A stretch of DNA of 64,000 bases from Hyperoodon ampullatus (taxonomy: Eukaryota; Chordata; Mammalia; Artiodactyla; Ziphiidae), in NCBI GenBank assembly GCA_949752795.1, contig OX457068.1:55084516-55148515 (forward strand). The letters run 5' to 3'. The notes under the pieces are model-generated. The model did no database searches and was not told the origin of the DNA. It saw only the letters and a program-made list of their open reading frames with translations. Each line of letters starts with the position of its first letter. The first letter of the stretch is position 1. This document shows positions 36,411 to 46,645 of this stretch, one piece after another. Position numbers and translations under genes: made by a program.

Positions 36411-37309
36411 TATCTTTCTGTGAATGTGGTTTCTGTTCCACAGGCTGCAGGATTGTAGTTCCTCTTGCTTCTGCTGTCTGCCCTCCAGTGGATGAGGCTA
36501 TCTAAGAGGCTTCTGCAAGTTTCTGGATGGGAGGGACTGGTGGAGGGTAGAGCTGTCTGTTGTTCAGGTGGGCAGAGCTCAGTAAAACTTTAATCCACTT
36601 CTGCTGATGGGTGAGGCTGGTGTCTCTCCCTGTTGCTTTTTGGCCTGAGGCAACCCAACACTGGATCCTACTCTGGTTCTTTGCTGGGGCTAGTGGCAGA
36701 CTCTGGGAAGGCTCACCCCAAGGAGTACATCCCAGAACTTCTGCTGCCAGTGTCCTTGTCCTTAGGGTGACACGCAGTCAACCCCCGCCTCTAGAGGAGA
36801 CCCTCCAACACTAACAGGTAGGTCTGATTCTGTCTCCTATGGGGTCACTGCTCCTTCCCCTGGGTCCCGATGCACACACTACTTTGTGTGTGCCCTCCAA
36901 GAGCGAAGTCTCTCTTTCCCCCAGGCCTGTTGATGTCCTGCAGTCAAATCCCACTAGGCTTCAACATCTGATTCTCTAGGAATTCCTCCCACTATTTCCA
37001 GACCCCCAGGTTGGGAAGCCTGACAGGGAGCTCAGAACCTTCACTCCAGTGGGTGGACTTCTGTGGTATAAGTGTTCTCCCATCTGTGAGTCACCTCCTC
37101 AACAGTTATGGGATTTGATTTTATTGTGATTGTGCCCCTCCTACCCTCTCATTGTGGCTTCTCTTTTGTCTTTGGATATAGGGTATCTTTTTTGGTGAGT
37201 TCCAGTGTATTCCTGTAGATGATTGTCCAGCAGCTAGTTGTGATTCTGGTGTTCTCACAGCAGGGAGTGAGAGCACGTCCTTCTACTCTGCCATCTTGGT
37301 TCAGGGCCT
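36411..37309 (-). promoter_or_regulatory. L1 5' UTR, antisense
   Basis: About 900 bp, more GC-rich than its surroundings, between ORF1 and the element's 5' end. It is much shorter than the 2.1-kb 5' UTR of the plus-strand L1 and not obviously homologous over most of its length, supporting a different L1 lineage. Promoter role inferred from family. Confidence 0.7.
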
Positions 37310-37311
37310 AA

Positions 37312-38213
37312 TATCTTTATGTATTGACTGCATCCTTCACTGTAAAGTGAAGTAGGGTCTTTGCCTCTTTCATGCAGTGTTTTATTTCCAGAAGAGCAGG
37401 ATCAGGCAGGAAGTCCCAGCCCTCAGACCTGTGGCACAGTTACAGTTCTCTGTGCATAAGGATCTGTCCCTTTTTTTCTTAGAGGCTATACGCAGGCTCC
37501 TGAGGTGTCAATCCCATGTCAGCCAAGGTATAAGGTCAGAGTAACTCAAAACACGCCATTTCTTTGTCACAGGGGTCAGCTGTCCTTCCTGGCAGCAGCC
37601 AGGACCCAGAAATCTTCCCAGGAGACCTTCACTACCAGTACCTGGCACCTCTCCACTGAAGAACAGCTTCAGAGCATTGCTCTCTCTTTCTGACCCAGCC
37701 CAAGTGCCAACATGCTGTGATGGGGCATCTGGCTTCTTCACCAAGTCCCTCAATCAGGAAATGCTTTCTTCTTGTGAACACCACATGGGATGCTCCCAGG
37801 GCCTGGTCTCAGTAGGTGAAATATGAGGTTTCCCACAAAGGGAAACAAGGCTCGCTGGAGACTTCAGGGTGCAATTTGTTGCAATGAATGGGAGAGGACG
37901 GGTAAAGTAAGGCTCAGTCCAGATACTGGGGCAAAGAGAGGATGGCAGCAGTTGTAGTAAACGTACCAGAGTCCAGCCCACAATGCTGTCACCTACTCTT
38001 CTCATTCACGAGTCTTAACCCTCAAAGTGCACCTTACCAATAATGTAAAAATGGCAGTCCATTTTTCTCACCCAAATACAGAAATATAAGTAATATTTAT
38101 ACTTTAAAAAAAGTTATTTGTAAAGTACCCCTCTACAAAATAAAAAATAATATTTTTCGAATTAATGTCCTAGAAGAAAAAACAATATGAAATTCCACAT
38201 TCTTTCTCTCTCT

Positions 38214-38262
<49 letters not shown>

Positions 38263-39105
38263 CCCATAAAACATTTGTGAAATGATTAGAGAAAGTACTT
38301 TTCCCTGTATCACATCTAACAAAAAGAGTACCCCTCTCATCTCCCCCTGAAGCTAAATCAACAGTAATGGTGTTATTTACTGACAGAGTCAGGACTAGAA
38401 AACAGATACTCTGACACAGATACCAGGATTCTTCTTAAGTAGACTGCTTTTCCCAACTTGAATCCAGCTTGGGGAATCTCAGCAGTGCAGCAAAAAATAG
38501 GGTTTTATGAATTGAGCAATGAGTAACTGCCAGCTGCTTTCTTCAAACTCCCTGCTCTGAATGGCTTAGATAAACAAGAGTGCTGTTTTTTTCCAGAAAC
38601 TCATTATTGTCAATAATTTTATTTTATTACTAAACTGCAGCTAGCTTTTTAATATTCCAACATGTATGGGAAATTACATCATTTACTGTGCTTTTAATAT
38701 TTTATAATTACAAGCTAGAAACAGTTGGGATGTGGTGGGTAAGGGTGAAGGATTGTACTGTAGCTGGAAAAAAAAAATCAATACCTGCTCCCGAGATAGG
38801 GTACTTGACCAGAAAGGATATTGCAAGATACAAAAAACACAGATATGAAATACTATTTCTCTGAAGTTTTTTTTTTTTTTAATCTTCTTACATCAGTAGC
38901 ACCAAACACAGATCAGATAGACCTACAGAGGCACTGTAATTCATTGTTGATTTCTTAAGATTATGTAAATTTGTATGCATTGTAAATTGCATATTAGTTC
39001 CTGAGATACCTCCTCTTTCTGGTAATTAGCATTCTTTTAAAATTTGGAATATGCTGTAAAAATGAACTGATGGAACATTATATGGTAGGCTATTTAATCT
39101 TCCAC
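37312..39105. other. Unassigned region, GC-richer block then AT-rich block
   Basis: 37320-38030 is less AT-rich than its surroundings and has overlapping open frames of 62-83 codons on both strands, none with a recognisable domain. It could be an unrecognised LTR. From 38040 on the sequence is AT-rich and holds a (TA)n tract. No gene called. Confidence 0.4.
38212..38260. repeat. (TA)n microsatellite
   Basis: Almost perfect TA dinucleotides over about 48 bp. Confidence 0.95.
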
Positions 39106-39109
39106 TCTT

Positions 39110-39232
39110 TGTCTACTAAATTTGGCCAAGTTATTTAATCTCTTTGGGCTTCAGTTAACTCATTGAGGTAATATAATCAGAATATTAATCCTTAGATCCC
39201 ATCTCTACAATTCTGTGAGTTTATCATTTTAT
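39110..39232 (+). mobile_element. MIR SINE fragment
   Basis: 'ggccaagttatttaatctct', 'ttgggcttcagttaactcat' and 'aatataatcagaatattaat' match the conserved MIR core in sense order. Ends not defined. Confidence 0.6.
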
Positions 39233-39234
39233 AA

Positions 39235-39519
39235 GTTGACTATTCCTTCTCTGTCTCATCTTGTTTTTAGCAAATGTTGACACTCAATTGGGAATCTCAT
39301 GCAGACTCTTAAGCCTAGATTTTCACCAGCACACACCGTACAATGCTTCCTCAGCCAATTCTACCTCCCCAGCAACTTCTGAAGCCTGAGCCTGTCCAGC
39401 TCTAAAGGACAAGTTGAGTATCAAACACTGACCTCTCCCTCCTTGCTCTGCTTCTCCGAGATTATACTCTCAGATCAAAATAAATTCTGGCCTATTAACC
39501 TAAACATCATGGAATAGTA
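39235..39519. other. No recognised feature
   Basis: About 285 bp of non-coding sequence between an MIR fragment and an LTR-like block. The LTR could begin here rather than at 39520. Confidence 0.35.
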
Positions 39520-39975
39520 CCTTGTTAAGTATGGAAGGCAACAAAGAAAGTTTCCTTGACCAAATTTTTGTCGGGCTTCTCTGCACCCTATTTTCAACTA
39601 TGCCTAGGCCATCATGGCCCTGCTGGGCCTGTCTGCCTCAGTTTTAACAGGAATCCTGCTAAGTCAGTTTAATAAGAATTCACGCCCCTACACACACTCT
39701 TGATATCTGGTCATCTTGGCCTGCCTTCAGCAAAATCTTGTTAAGTTACTTCAGCAAGAATCTCCTATCCTTTGGGAATATTTCTCTTAGTAATTTTTCA
39801 TCCACTGACCCAGCCCCCATTCTGCTTATTGTCTTTATATCCCACCTGTCCTTCATGTACATGGAGTTAAACCCAGTTCCATACTGAGGTCTCTTGTTTT
39901 CCTGTTGAAATAGCTTCTGAATAAAATCTGTGTCTATTGCTTTAACTAGAGTCTGGTTCTGGTTATATTTGACAA
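39520..39975 (+). mobile_element. Probable solo LTR of an endogenous retrovirus (class uncertain)
   Basis: The architecture resembles a retroviral LTR: a possible TG start near 39523 ('tgttaagtatgg'), a TATA-like 'tctttatatccc' near 39830, a polyadenylation signal in 'cttctgaataaaatctgtg' near 39920, and a U5-like end 'agagtctggttctgg' closing at about 39973 with CA. No gag, pol or env sequence adjoins it. I see no clear 4-6 bp TSD, so the 5' boundary is soft. Family not identified. Confidence 0.5.
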
Positions 39976-40177
39976 AGAGATCTTAATTATCTGACAATCA
40001 AATTATTTTACAGATGAAGAAATCAAAACCCAGAAAACATTAATGATTGTCCAATGCTTTTAATCCAGTTAAAGATATACCCAAGATTAAATAATGTCTC
40101 CTGATTACTGTCCAATGTTTCTTCTCTTAGAGTATGTACCTTACCCATTTCTTAACATCTATTCTGGATATATTCTT

Positions 40178-40180
40178 TTT

Positions 40181-40212
<32 letters not shown>

Positions 40213-40408
40213 TTTTGTGGTACGCGGGCTTCTCACTGTTATGGCCTCTACCATTGTGGAGCACAGGCTCCAGATGTGCAGGCTCAGCGGCCATCGCTCA
40301 CGGGCCCAGCAGCTCCACGACATGTGGGATCTTCACGGACCGGGGCACGAACCCGTGTCCCCTGCATCAGCAGGCGGACTCTCAACCACTGCGCCACCAG
40401 GGAAGCCC
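40178..40408 (-). mobile_element. CHR-family SINE, antisense, with perfect TSD
   Basis: A T-rich tail (40178-40217) is followed by the antisense SINE ending 'ccaccagggaagcc'. A and B box regions are recognisable on the minus strand ('gcgcagtggtt', 'gggttcgtgcc'). It is flanked by an exact 15-bp TSD 'tctggatatattctt' at 40163-40177 and 40409-40423. The long T tail and perfect TSD mark a relatively recent insertion. Confidence 0.96.
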
Positions 40409-40653
40409 TCTGGATATATTCTTAATGTTCCTTATGTCTCTAATAGGTAAAAATTCCTCAAGGCATACTCCTTCCGAATATACTTACATTTTGGTTGATA
40501 CATAAACTCTTTCAATAGAATACAGTGGTGAAAACTGGTCTTTGAGAGCCCTGCCACACTTTTTCTATGATAGTGAGAGTGTCACCTAGAATATGAGCAC
40601 ATGATTGGCCAGGCATTAATCACTGTCAGCTAGGTGCCCTTTATTTCTCTAAT

Positions 40654-40656
<3 letters not shown>

Positions 40657-40717
<61 letters not shown>
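40657..40717. repeat. (TA)n microsatellite, about 60 bp
   Basis: About 30 near-perfect AT units, the longest dinucleotide tract in the window. Confidence 0.95.
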
Positions 40718-40721
<4 letters not shown>

Positions 40722-41242
40722 ATGCTGAGAGCAGTAGGGTTGCTTACCTAATTCTCTCATGTTTTGTTTCACCTCATACATAGAGGAAGACTATTTTAGT
40801 AATCTATTTATGGTTTAGTAAGAGTATTAGTCATCAGACCACAGTCAATCATATAATTGCTTGTAATGTTACATGTTAGAGCTAAAATTGACTTTGGTGA
40901 ACATGACTTCTGGCTACCTCTTTTTATGTAAGTGAATACTGAATCTTAGGTAACTCCCCTCATTCACTCTCCAGATACCTATGTGCAGCACTCTTTTCCA
41001 TGTGAAAGCGACCATGAAAGCAAATGATCTAGAAGGCCTGACTGGCTGAGTGGATGGATGTGTGAAGCTTATGCCTTGCATCTTTCATTTTCCTTATAGT
41101 AGAAATATTAATTTATGCTGTCTAACAGACTCCTTTAATGAAAAATCAACATATTCTGAAACGACCAGCCAGTTAGGTTTAGAGATTCAATCTGTGTAGA
41201 GTAACAAATGTGATTTTTCAACTTCTCTGACTGGCCTGATGT

Positions 41243-41268
41243 AAAAAAAAAAAAAAAAAAAAAAAAAA
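41243..41268. repeat. A26 homopolymer without an attached retroelement
   Basis: Twenty-six consecutive A's. The sequence to its left is not a recognisable SINE or LINE 3' end, so its origin is unclear. Confidence 0.9.
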
Positions 41269-43059
41269 GAGTGTGCTAAATGTGGAGATAAGATGAAAAA
41301 AACTGACAGGAATAACTAACAACATATATGTGATGAACAGAAAGTAAAAGTCAGAAGTGAAAATCAAAATTAAATATAGGAATAATTAAAGGAAAGATAA
41401 AATATAATAAATATACCCATGACTTAGGGTTGGACTACATTGTAAACAAAGAGCAGTTTCCTTTCAGTCAAGTTATTTGTCAAATGTGTTTTATTGTTTA
41501 TAACTGATGTTTGCCACTTCTTCCAAAATTTCTCCAATTTCATACCTTTAAGTTGAAAGCAAGGCATTAATCCAATACCTGCTAAATGTGCCCCCATGGT
41601 CTGAAACTCTTGAGCCTGTACATTCATTACTCCACACCTGGGTGTGGAGGAAATTCTCCTGCATTTCCTAGGCAGTGTTGGTCACTGGATCCACTGTTCC
41701 TTGCTGCACTCTATGCAAACCTCTAAATTTTTACTGTATTATATAATTTTCTCATAAAGTCCTATATTTCTTATATACTATACTGCAATAATAGTTTACA
41801 TGTTTTTCTCTTTTACTACACTATCATTTATTCATGGGTAAGACTAGATTTTTTTTGTATTTTTTTATCCACGTGACCTCAAGGAATAGTTCTTGTTACT
41901 TGGCCCTTCACCACCTGCAGAATCCCCACCACAATCTCCAGATATGATTTCTACAAATCCAACAGATCTTAATATTAGCCCATCTGAAAGAGATAATAAG
42001 CCAGAGAGAAGATAATCATATAGAAATAATAGAACATAAGAATTCAAGTTCAATGAAACAGATGTCATGAAGAAAATAGAAAAGTATTTATTTTTTTAAA
42101 AAAAATCTGCAGAATATATTGAAAACCTACCCATTGGAAAACACCTGGGGGCTGGAGGAATCATTAAAAAGAGATCCTTTTGAATGCATTAATTATATTA
42201 AGATACAATTCATAAAACTACTCAGGCTAAAATAAAAAAGGTTTCCTATTGTATTGAAGCCAGAGTGGTAAGTGATCAGAGAGGCTGGGAGTATTATTGG
42301 AATAAGTATTGTTTCCTGATACCTGGAGACTTGGGAATTAATAACACTTTGATAAAACTAAATTAGGCTTTATGTCCATAAGAGTGGGTTGAACTTGATG
42401 TATACTCTCTGTCCTGCACAAATGCAGAATTTTGAAGGAGTTACACTTTCAGTGACACTATAAGTTAGAAAAAAATCCACGTTAGGAAAATATGTCAGAA
42501 GTAAAGCCTACCTATTTCCACGGTCCTTCTAGATGAAAACGTTTTAAGAATAATAAAATAATTATTATATTAATAAAATACACTCAGAGAAGACTCATAA
42601 TTTATTATATTAAAATTTAATATATAAATTTTATCTAATAATTTGTAATAATAATCTTGCTATTAAATGATTCTAGAATTCACATTTACAGAACCCACAT
42701 GGAAAATGCAAGTTAAGAGTACAGAGTTCCATGGTTGGTAGCACCACTTTATACTCTGAAAAGAAGATAAATTCTCTGTGGGGAAACGTGTCTTCAATTG
42801 AGGCCAATCAAAATTTCCACATATGAAATTTAGCTAAATATTCATTGATAGAAAAAAATTAAGTCAACAAGACTGAGAATCAACAAAAAGATAAACTGTG
42901 TATCTTTATCCCTAAAAACTTCTGAATTCTAATTCTTAGAAATATATTTAAATATATTAAATAAATTAAGGTTTGTCAAAATCATGACTAAAGAAAAAAA
43001 TGGTAAACAACAAAATTGGCTAAATAAGGAATATTGTTTTAAATGTTAGTATAGTATAA

Positions 43060-43720
43060 AATCATAAAGCTAATGTATGATATTGGGGTTAAGGACAATA
43101 ATGTATTAATATATTTCACCACATTAATAAAGAAGAAAAATAACATGACTCTTTCAACAGACAATTTTTTAAAGCACTTAACAATACTTTTCACCTAGTT
43201 GCGATTCAACTAGAAAGGAGATTCCTTAACCTGATAAATAGTATAAAAAATTTCCCATTAACATCTTACTTTCCAGTGAGTCACTTAGAATAGTTCTCTT
43301 TAATTTCAGGAAATGGATACTGTTACAACTACATCTATTCACTGTTGTATTGGTGATCCTAACCAGTTGAAGAGACAGTAAACAAGAGAGAAGGGGAAAT
43401 AAAATAATTAATTACAGGGAATGTGACTGCATAAAAAACTGAATGAAACTCTAAATTTTTAATAGAAGTAAAAAGAAAGTTTAGGAAATTGCTGGATACA
43501 ACAGTTTTTAAAAGTTCACACATACAAAAAATAGCTTTTAGAAGACCAATAGAAATGCATAATCTATCTTTATAAAACAAACAGAAGAGGTACAGGATGT
43601 ATGTGGATAAATTAACAAAATGTTATTAAAAGATACCAAGGAAAATTTAAACCAGTAATTTCTAAAAGATACACTGATATCCTCTGAGACACTACAGATG
43701 TTTATGATGGTGTTTTTGAT
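43060..43720 (+). mobile_element. Ancient L1M ORF2 fragment (RT region)
   Basis: Heavily decayed sense L1 ORF2. The blocks follow the RT region: 'caccacattaataaagaaga', then a decayed 'ctcaatagatgc' region, 'gattccttaacctgataaat', and later a region resembling the 'INxQKSIAFLYTSN' segment. No open frame of any length survives. Confidence 0.55.
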
Positions 43721-43724
43721 TGAC

Positions 43725-44375
43725 ACAATGATTGGAGACACTACTGAATTTGAGGGTCAGATTTCAGAGAAGATAGTTATTTTTTAATAGGAGTACTTCT
43801 CCCACATTCTTTATAGCAAAGTATCAAGAAATAAGTTCTAAATGCTATAAAACACAAAAGTTCTATATATGCTATTTATAAAGATAGTTTTTTAGTTGGA
43901 AATATAAACAAAGTAGAGAAAACAAATCCTACATAAACCAAAAAAATAACCCCCAAAACTTAGAAAATGTCATTTAAGAATGGGTTCTACCTTTATTTGA
44001 ACAACAGAAAGCTGAATAGAGAGAATAAACTAGAAAAAGTTTCCTATTACTCGTGTAACAAAACATGGGGGATTAAGGAATCCAGGGCTAGTGGAGACAT
44101 TCAAGCACCTCACCAAGAAAACTTGCTCCTTGTATTTCTCTGTTCCACAATCCTTAATGAAATCTTTTATTCTGTGATCACAAGACGCACATTTCCACTG
44201 AGATTATTGCTACTACATTCTGAGAATTCAAAAATAATGGGAATAAAAAGTGGAATAAAAAATAGGAACAAAGAACCAGGGCACCAAACAGAAAAATAGT
44301 AAAAAATATGGTGCACATGTGTCCAAATATCACAATAATCATTTTGACCATCAGTGGTAAATACACCAGTAAAAA
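43725..44375. other. No recognised feature
   Basis: AT-rich non-coding sequence between two ancient L1 fragments. The 110-codon frame at 43967-44299 shows no domain. Confidence 0.4.
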
Positions 44376-44379
44376 TACA

Positions 44380-46375
44380 GAGATTGTCAGAACAAATCAA
44401 AAAATAAAACTCATCCTAACAAATTTGAAAGATTAGAAATCATACAATGTGTGCTCTCAGATCAGAATAGAACTAAGCCAGAAATCAGTAATAGATTCAT
44501 GGAAAATCTCAAAATACAGGGAGAATAAACATCACACTTCTAAATAATACATAAATCAAAGAAGAAACCTGAAGAGAAGTTAACAAATATTTTGAACTAA
44601 ATGAAAATGAAAACAACTTATCAAAATTTATGGGTTGCAGTCTAAGCTGTGCTTGGAGGGAAATTTGTAGCACTGAATGCATATATTAGAAAAAAAAAAA
44701 GAAAGCTCTAGAGTTAATAAGGTAAGTCTCCACCTTAGGAAACTGAAGAAAGAGGAACAAATTAAATAAAAAATATTCATAAGAAAAGAAATAAATAGAG
44801 CAGAAATCAATTAAATTGAAAATAGGTAATCAATAGAGAAAATATGTGGAACTGAAGTCTGGATCTTTGAAAACATCAGTAAAATCAAAAAGCCTGTAGC
44901 CAGGCTAACCAGAGGAAAAAAAGAAAAAAAAAAAAAAAAAGAAGAGAAAGAAGACACAAATTACTAATATTAGAAATGAAAGAGGGGACATCGCTACATC
45001 ACTGTGGACATTAAAAGGTTAATAAAGGAGTATTATGAACACTTCCACGCCCACAAATTTGATAACCTGAATGAAATGGTCCAATTCCTTGAAAGACACA
45101 ATTTGTCAAAACTTACACAAGGAGAAATAGACAATCTGAATGGGTCTATTCTATTAAAGAAACTGAATCAATAATAACCTTCTAAAAGAGAAAGCACCAG
45201 TTCCAAATGTGTTCACCATTTCAGGAAGAAATTGTTCCAATTCTCTATAATCTCTTTCAGAGCAGAGATGCAGAAAGAATACATCTTAATACATTCTATG
45301 AGACCCGCATTACTCTTATGCTGAAATACACATAGACATTACAAGAAAAGAAATCTACATACAAATATTTCTTATTAACATAAAATTCTTAAAAGTCCAC
45401 AGTAAGAAAAAAAAACAACCCTATTAAATAAATTAATCAAATACCTTAACGACACTTAATCAAAGATATACAAATGGCAAAAATTATAAGAAAAGACGCT
45501 CTACATGATATGTCATTAGCGAAATATAAACTGAAGCAATGAGATACCACTACAAACTTATTAGAATGGCCAAAATCCAGTATACTGATAAAACCAAATG
45601 CTAGTGACTGTGTAGAGCAACAGCAGTTTTCATTCATTGCTGGTGTTAAATGGAACAGGCACTTTCAAACATAGTTTGATGAAGTCTTACAACACTACAC
45701 AGGATCCCATACAATTCAGCAATCTCACACTAATCTCACATCTTGGTATTTACACAAAAGAGTTGAACACTTAAGCAGATACAACAAGCTGCACACTGAT
45801 GTTTAGATAAAATTTATGAATAATTATAAAAACTTGGAAGCAACTATGGCGAATGAATAAAGTGGTACATTCAGAAAACAAACTAGTATTCAGAGCTAAA
45901 AATAAGCTATCAATTCACGAAAAGACATGGAGGAATCTTAAAAGCATTTTACTATATGAAAAAAAGCCTAACTGAAAGGCTACATACTCATATGATTACA
46001 ACTGTATGATATATTGAAGAAGGCAAAACCATGGAGACACCATAAGAAGATCAGTGGTTGCTGGAAGTAGTGGAGGGAGGGAGGGAAGGACAGTCAGAGC
46101 ACAGAGGACTTTTAGGGCAGTAAAATTCTCTGTGTAATACTATACAAGTGTCACATGCCACTTGTCAAAGCACATAGAAAGTACACCACCAAGAGTTAGC
46201 CCTAAAGTATGGACTTTAGTGATTATGCTGTGACAGTGTAGGCTCATTAAACGTAACAAATGTACCACTCTGGTGAGGATGTTGCTAATAGGGGAGGCTA
46301 TGACTGTCTGGGAGCAGCAGGTATATGGGAAATCTCTGTATCCTCCAAACAATATTGCTGTGAATCTAAAATGGC
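44380..46375 (+). mobile_element. Ancient L1M with internal deletion, sense
   Basis: Collinear with old L1 ORF2 from the endonuclease/linker region ('gcagtctaagctgtgcttgg', 'tggatctttgaaaacatcag', 'cacaaatttgataacctgaa') to about 45350. It then jumps to the distal ORF2 ('atgagataccactacaaact', 'aacttggaagcaactatgg') and a typical L1M 3' UTR ('gtggttgctggaagtagtgg', 'gtaccactctggtgaggatg', 'tatgggaaatctctgtatcc'). Most of the RT region is missing around 45370-45420, about 1.5 kb relative to an intact L1 by inference. Confidence 0.82.
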
Positions 46376-46645
46376 TCTATTTCTTCCTGATTCAGTCTTG
46401 GCAGGTTGTGCATTTCTAAGAATTTGTCCATTTCTTCCAGGTTGTCCATTTTATTGGCATAGAGTTGCTTATAGTAATCTCTCAAGATCTTTGTATCTCT
46501 GCAGGGTCAGTTGTTACTTCTCCTTTTTCATTTCAAATACTATTGATTTGAGTCTTCTCTCTTTTTTCTTGATGAAAATGGCTAATGGTTTATCAATTTT
46601 GTTTATTTTCTCAAAGAACAAGCTTTTAGTTTTAATGATCTTTGC
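46376..46645 (-). mobile_element. Inverted 5' arm of the twin-primed L1
   Basis: On the plus strand this reads 'ctgattcagtcttggcaggt', 'tccatttcttccaggttgtc', 'ggctaatggtttatcaattt', 'gaacaagcttttagttttaa'. This is the antisense of the ORF2 linker region between endonuclease and RT (compare sense copy at about 24800-25030). Confidence 0.92.

Larger units (their letters stand above)
31374..37309 (-). mobile_element. Full-length decayed L1, antisense, second lineage
   Basis: The minus-strand element runs from a 5' end at about 37309 ('ccctgaaccaagatggcaga' in sense) to an A/T-rich tail at about 31374-31395. It has 5' UTR (36411-37309), ORF1 (about 35502-36404), ORF2 (about 31670-35447) and 3' UTR. 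Its 3' UTR is of the 'cctgctgtataaaaa' type, unlike the type on the full-length plus-strand L1, but like the fragment at 53790-53916. Both ORFs are broken by stops and frameshifts. No convincing TSD is readable, so the exact ends are approximate. Confidence 0.9.
40424..43055. other. Mostly unassigned AT-rich sequence
   Basis: It contains a long (TA)n and an A run, but no gene, RNA or interspersed repeat that I recognise. Open frames of about 67 codons at 41424-41627 and 41865-42068 (minus) lack domains. Confidence 0.4.

Noticed and set aside
35565..36423. Plus-strand open frames of 146-153 codons
   Set aside because: They are antisense shadows of the minus-strand L1 ORF1, whose coiled-coil sequence is recognisable.
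31374..37309. TSD for the antisense full-length L1
   Set aside because: Only a 6-bp similarity ('tcttta') could be found at the two ends, not enough to claim a duplication.
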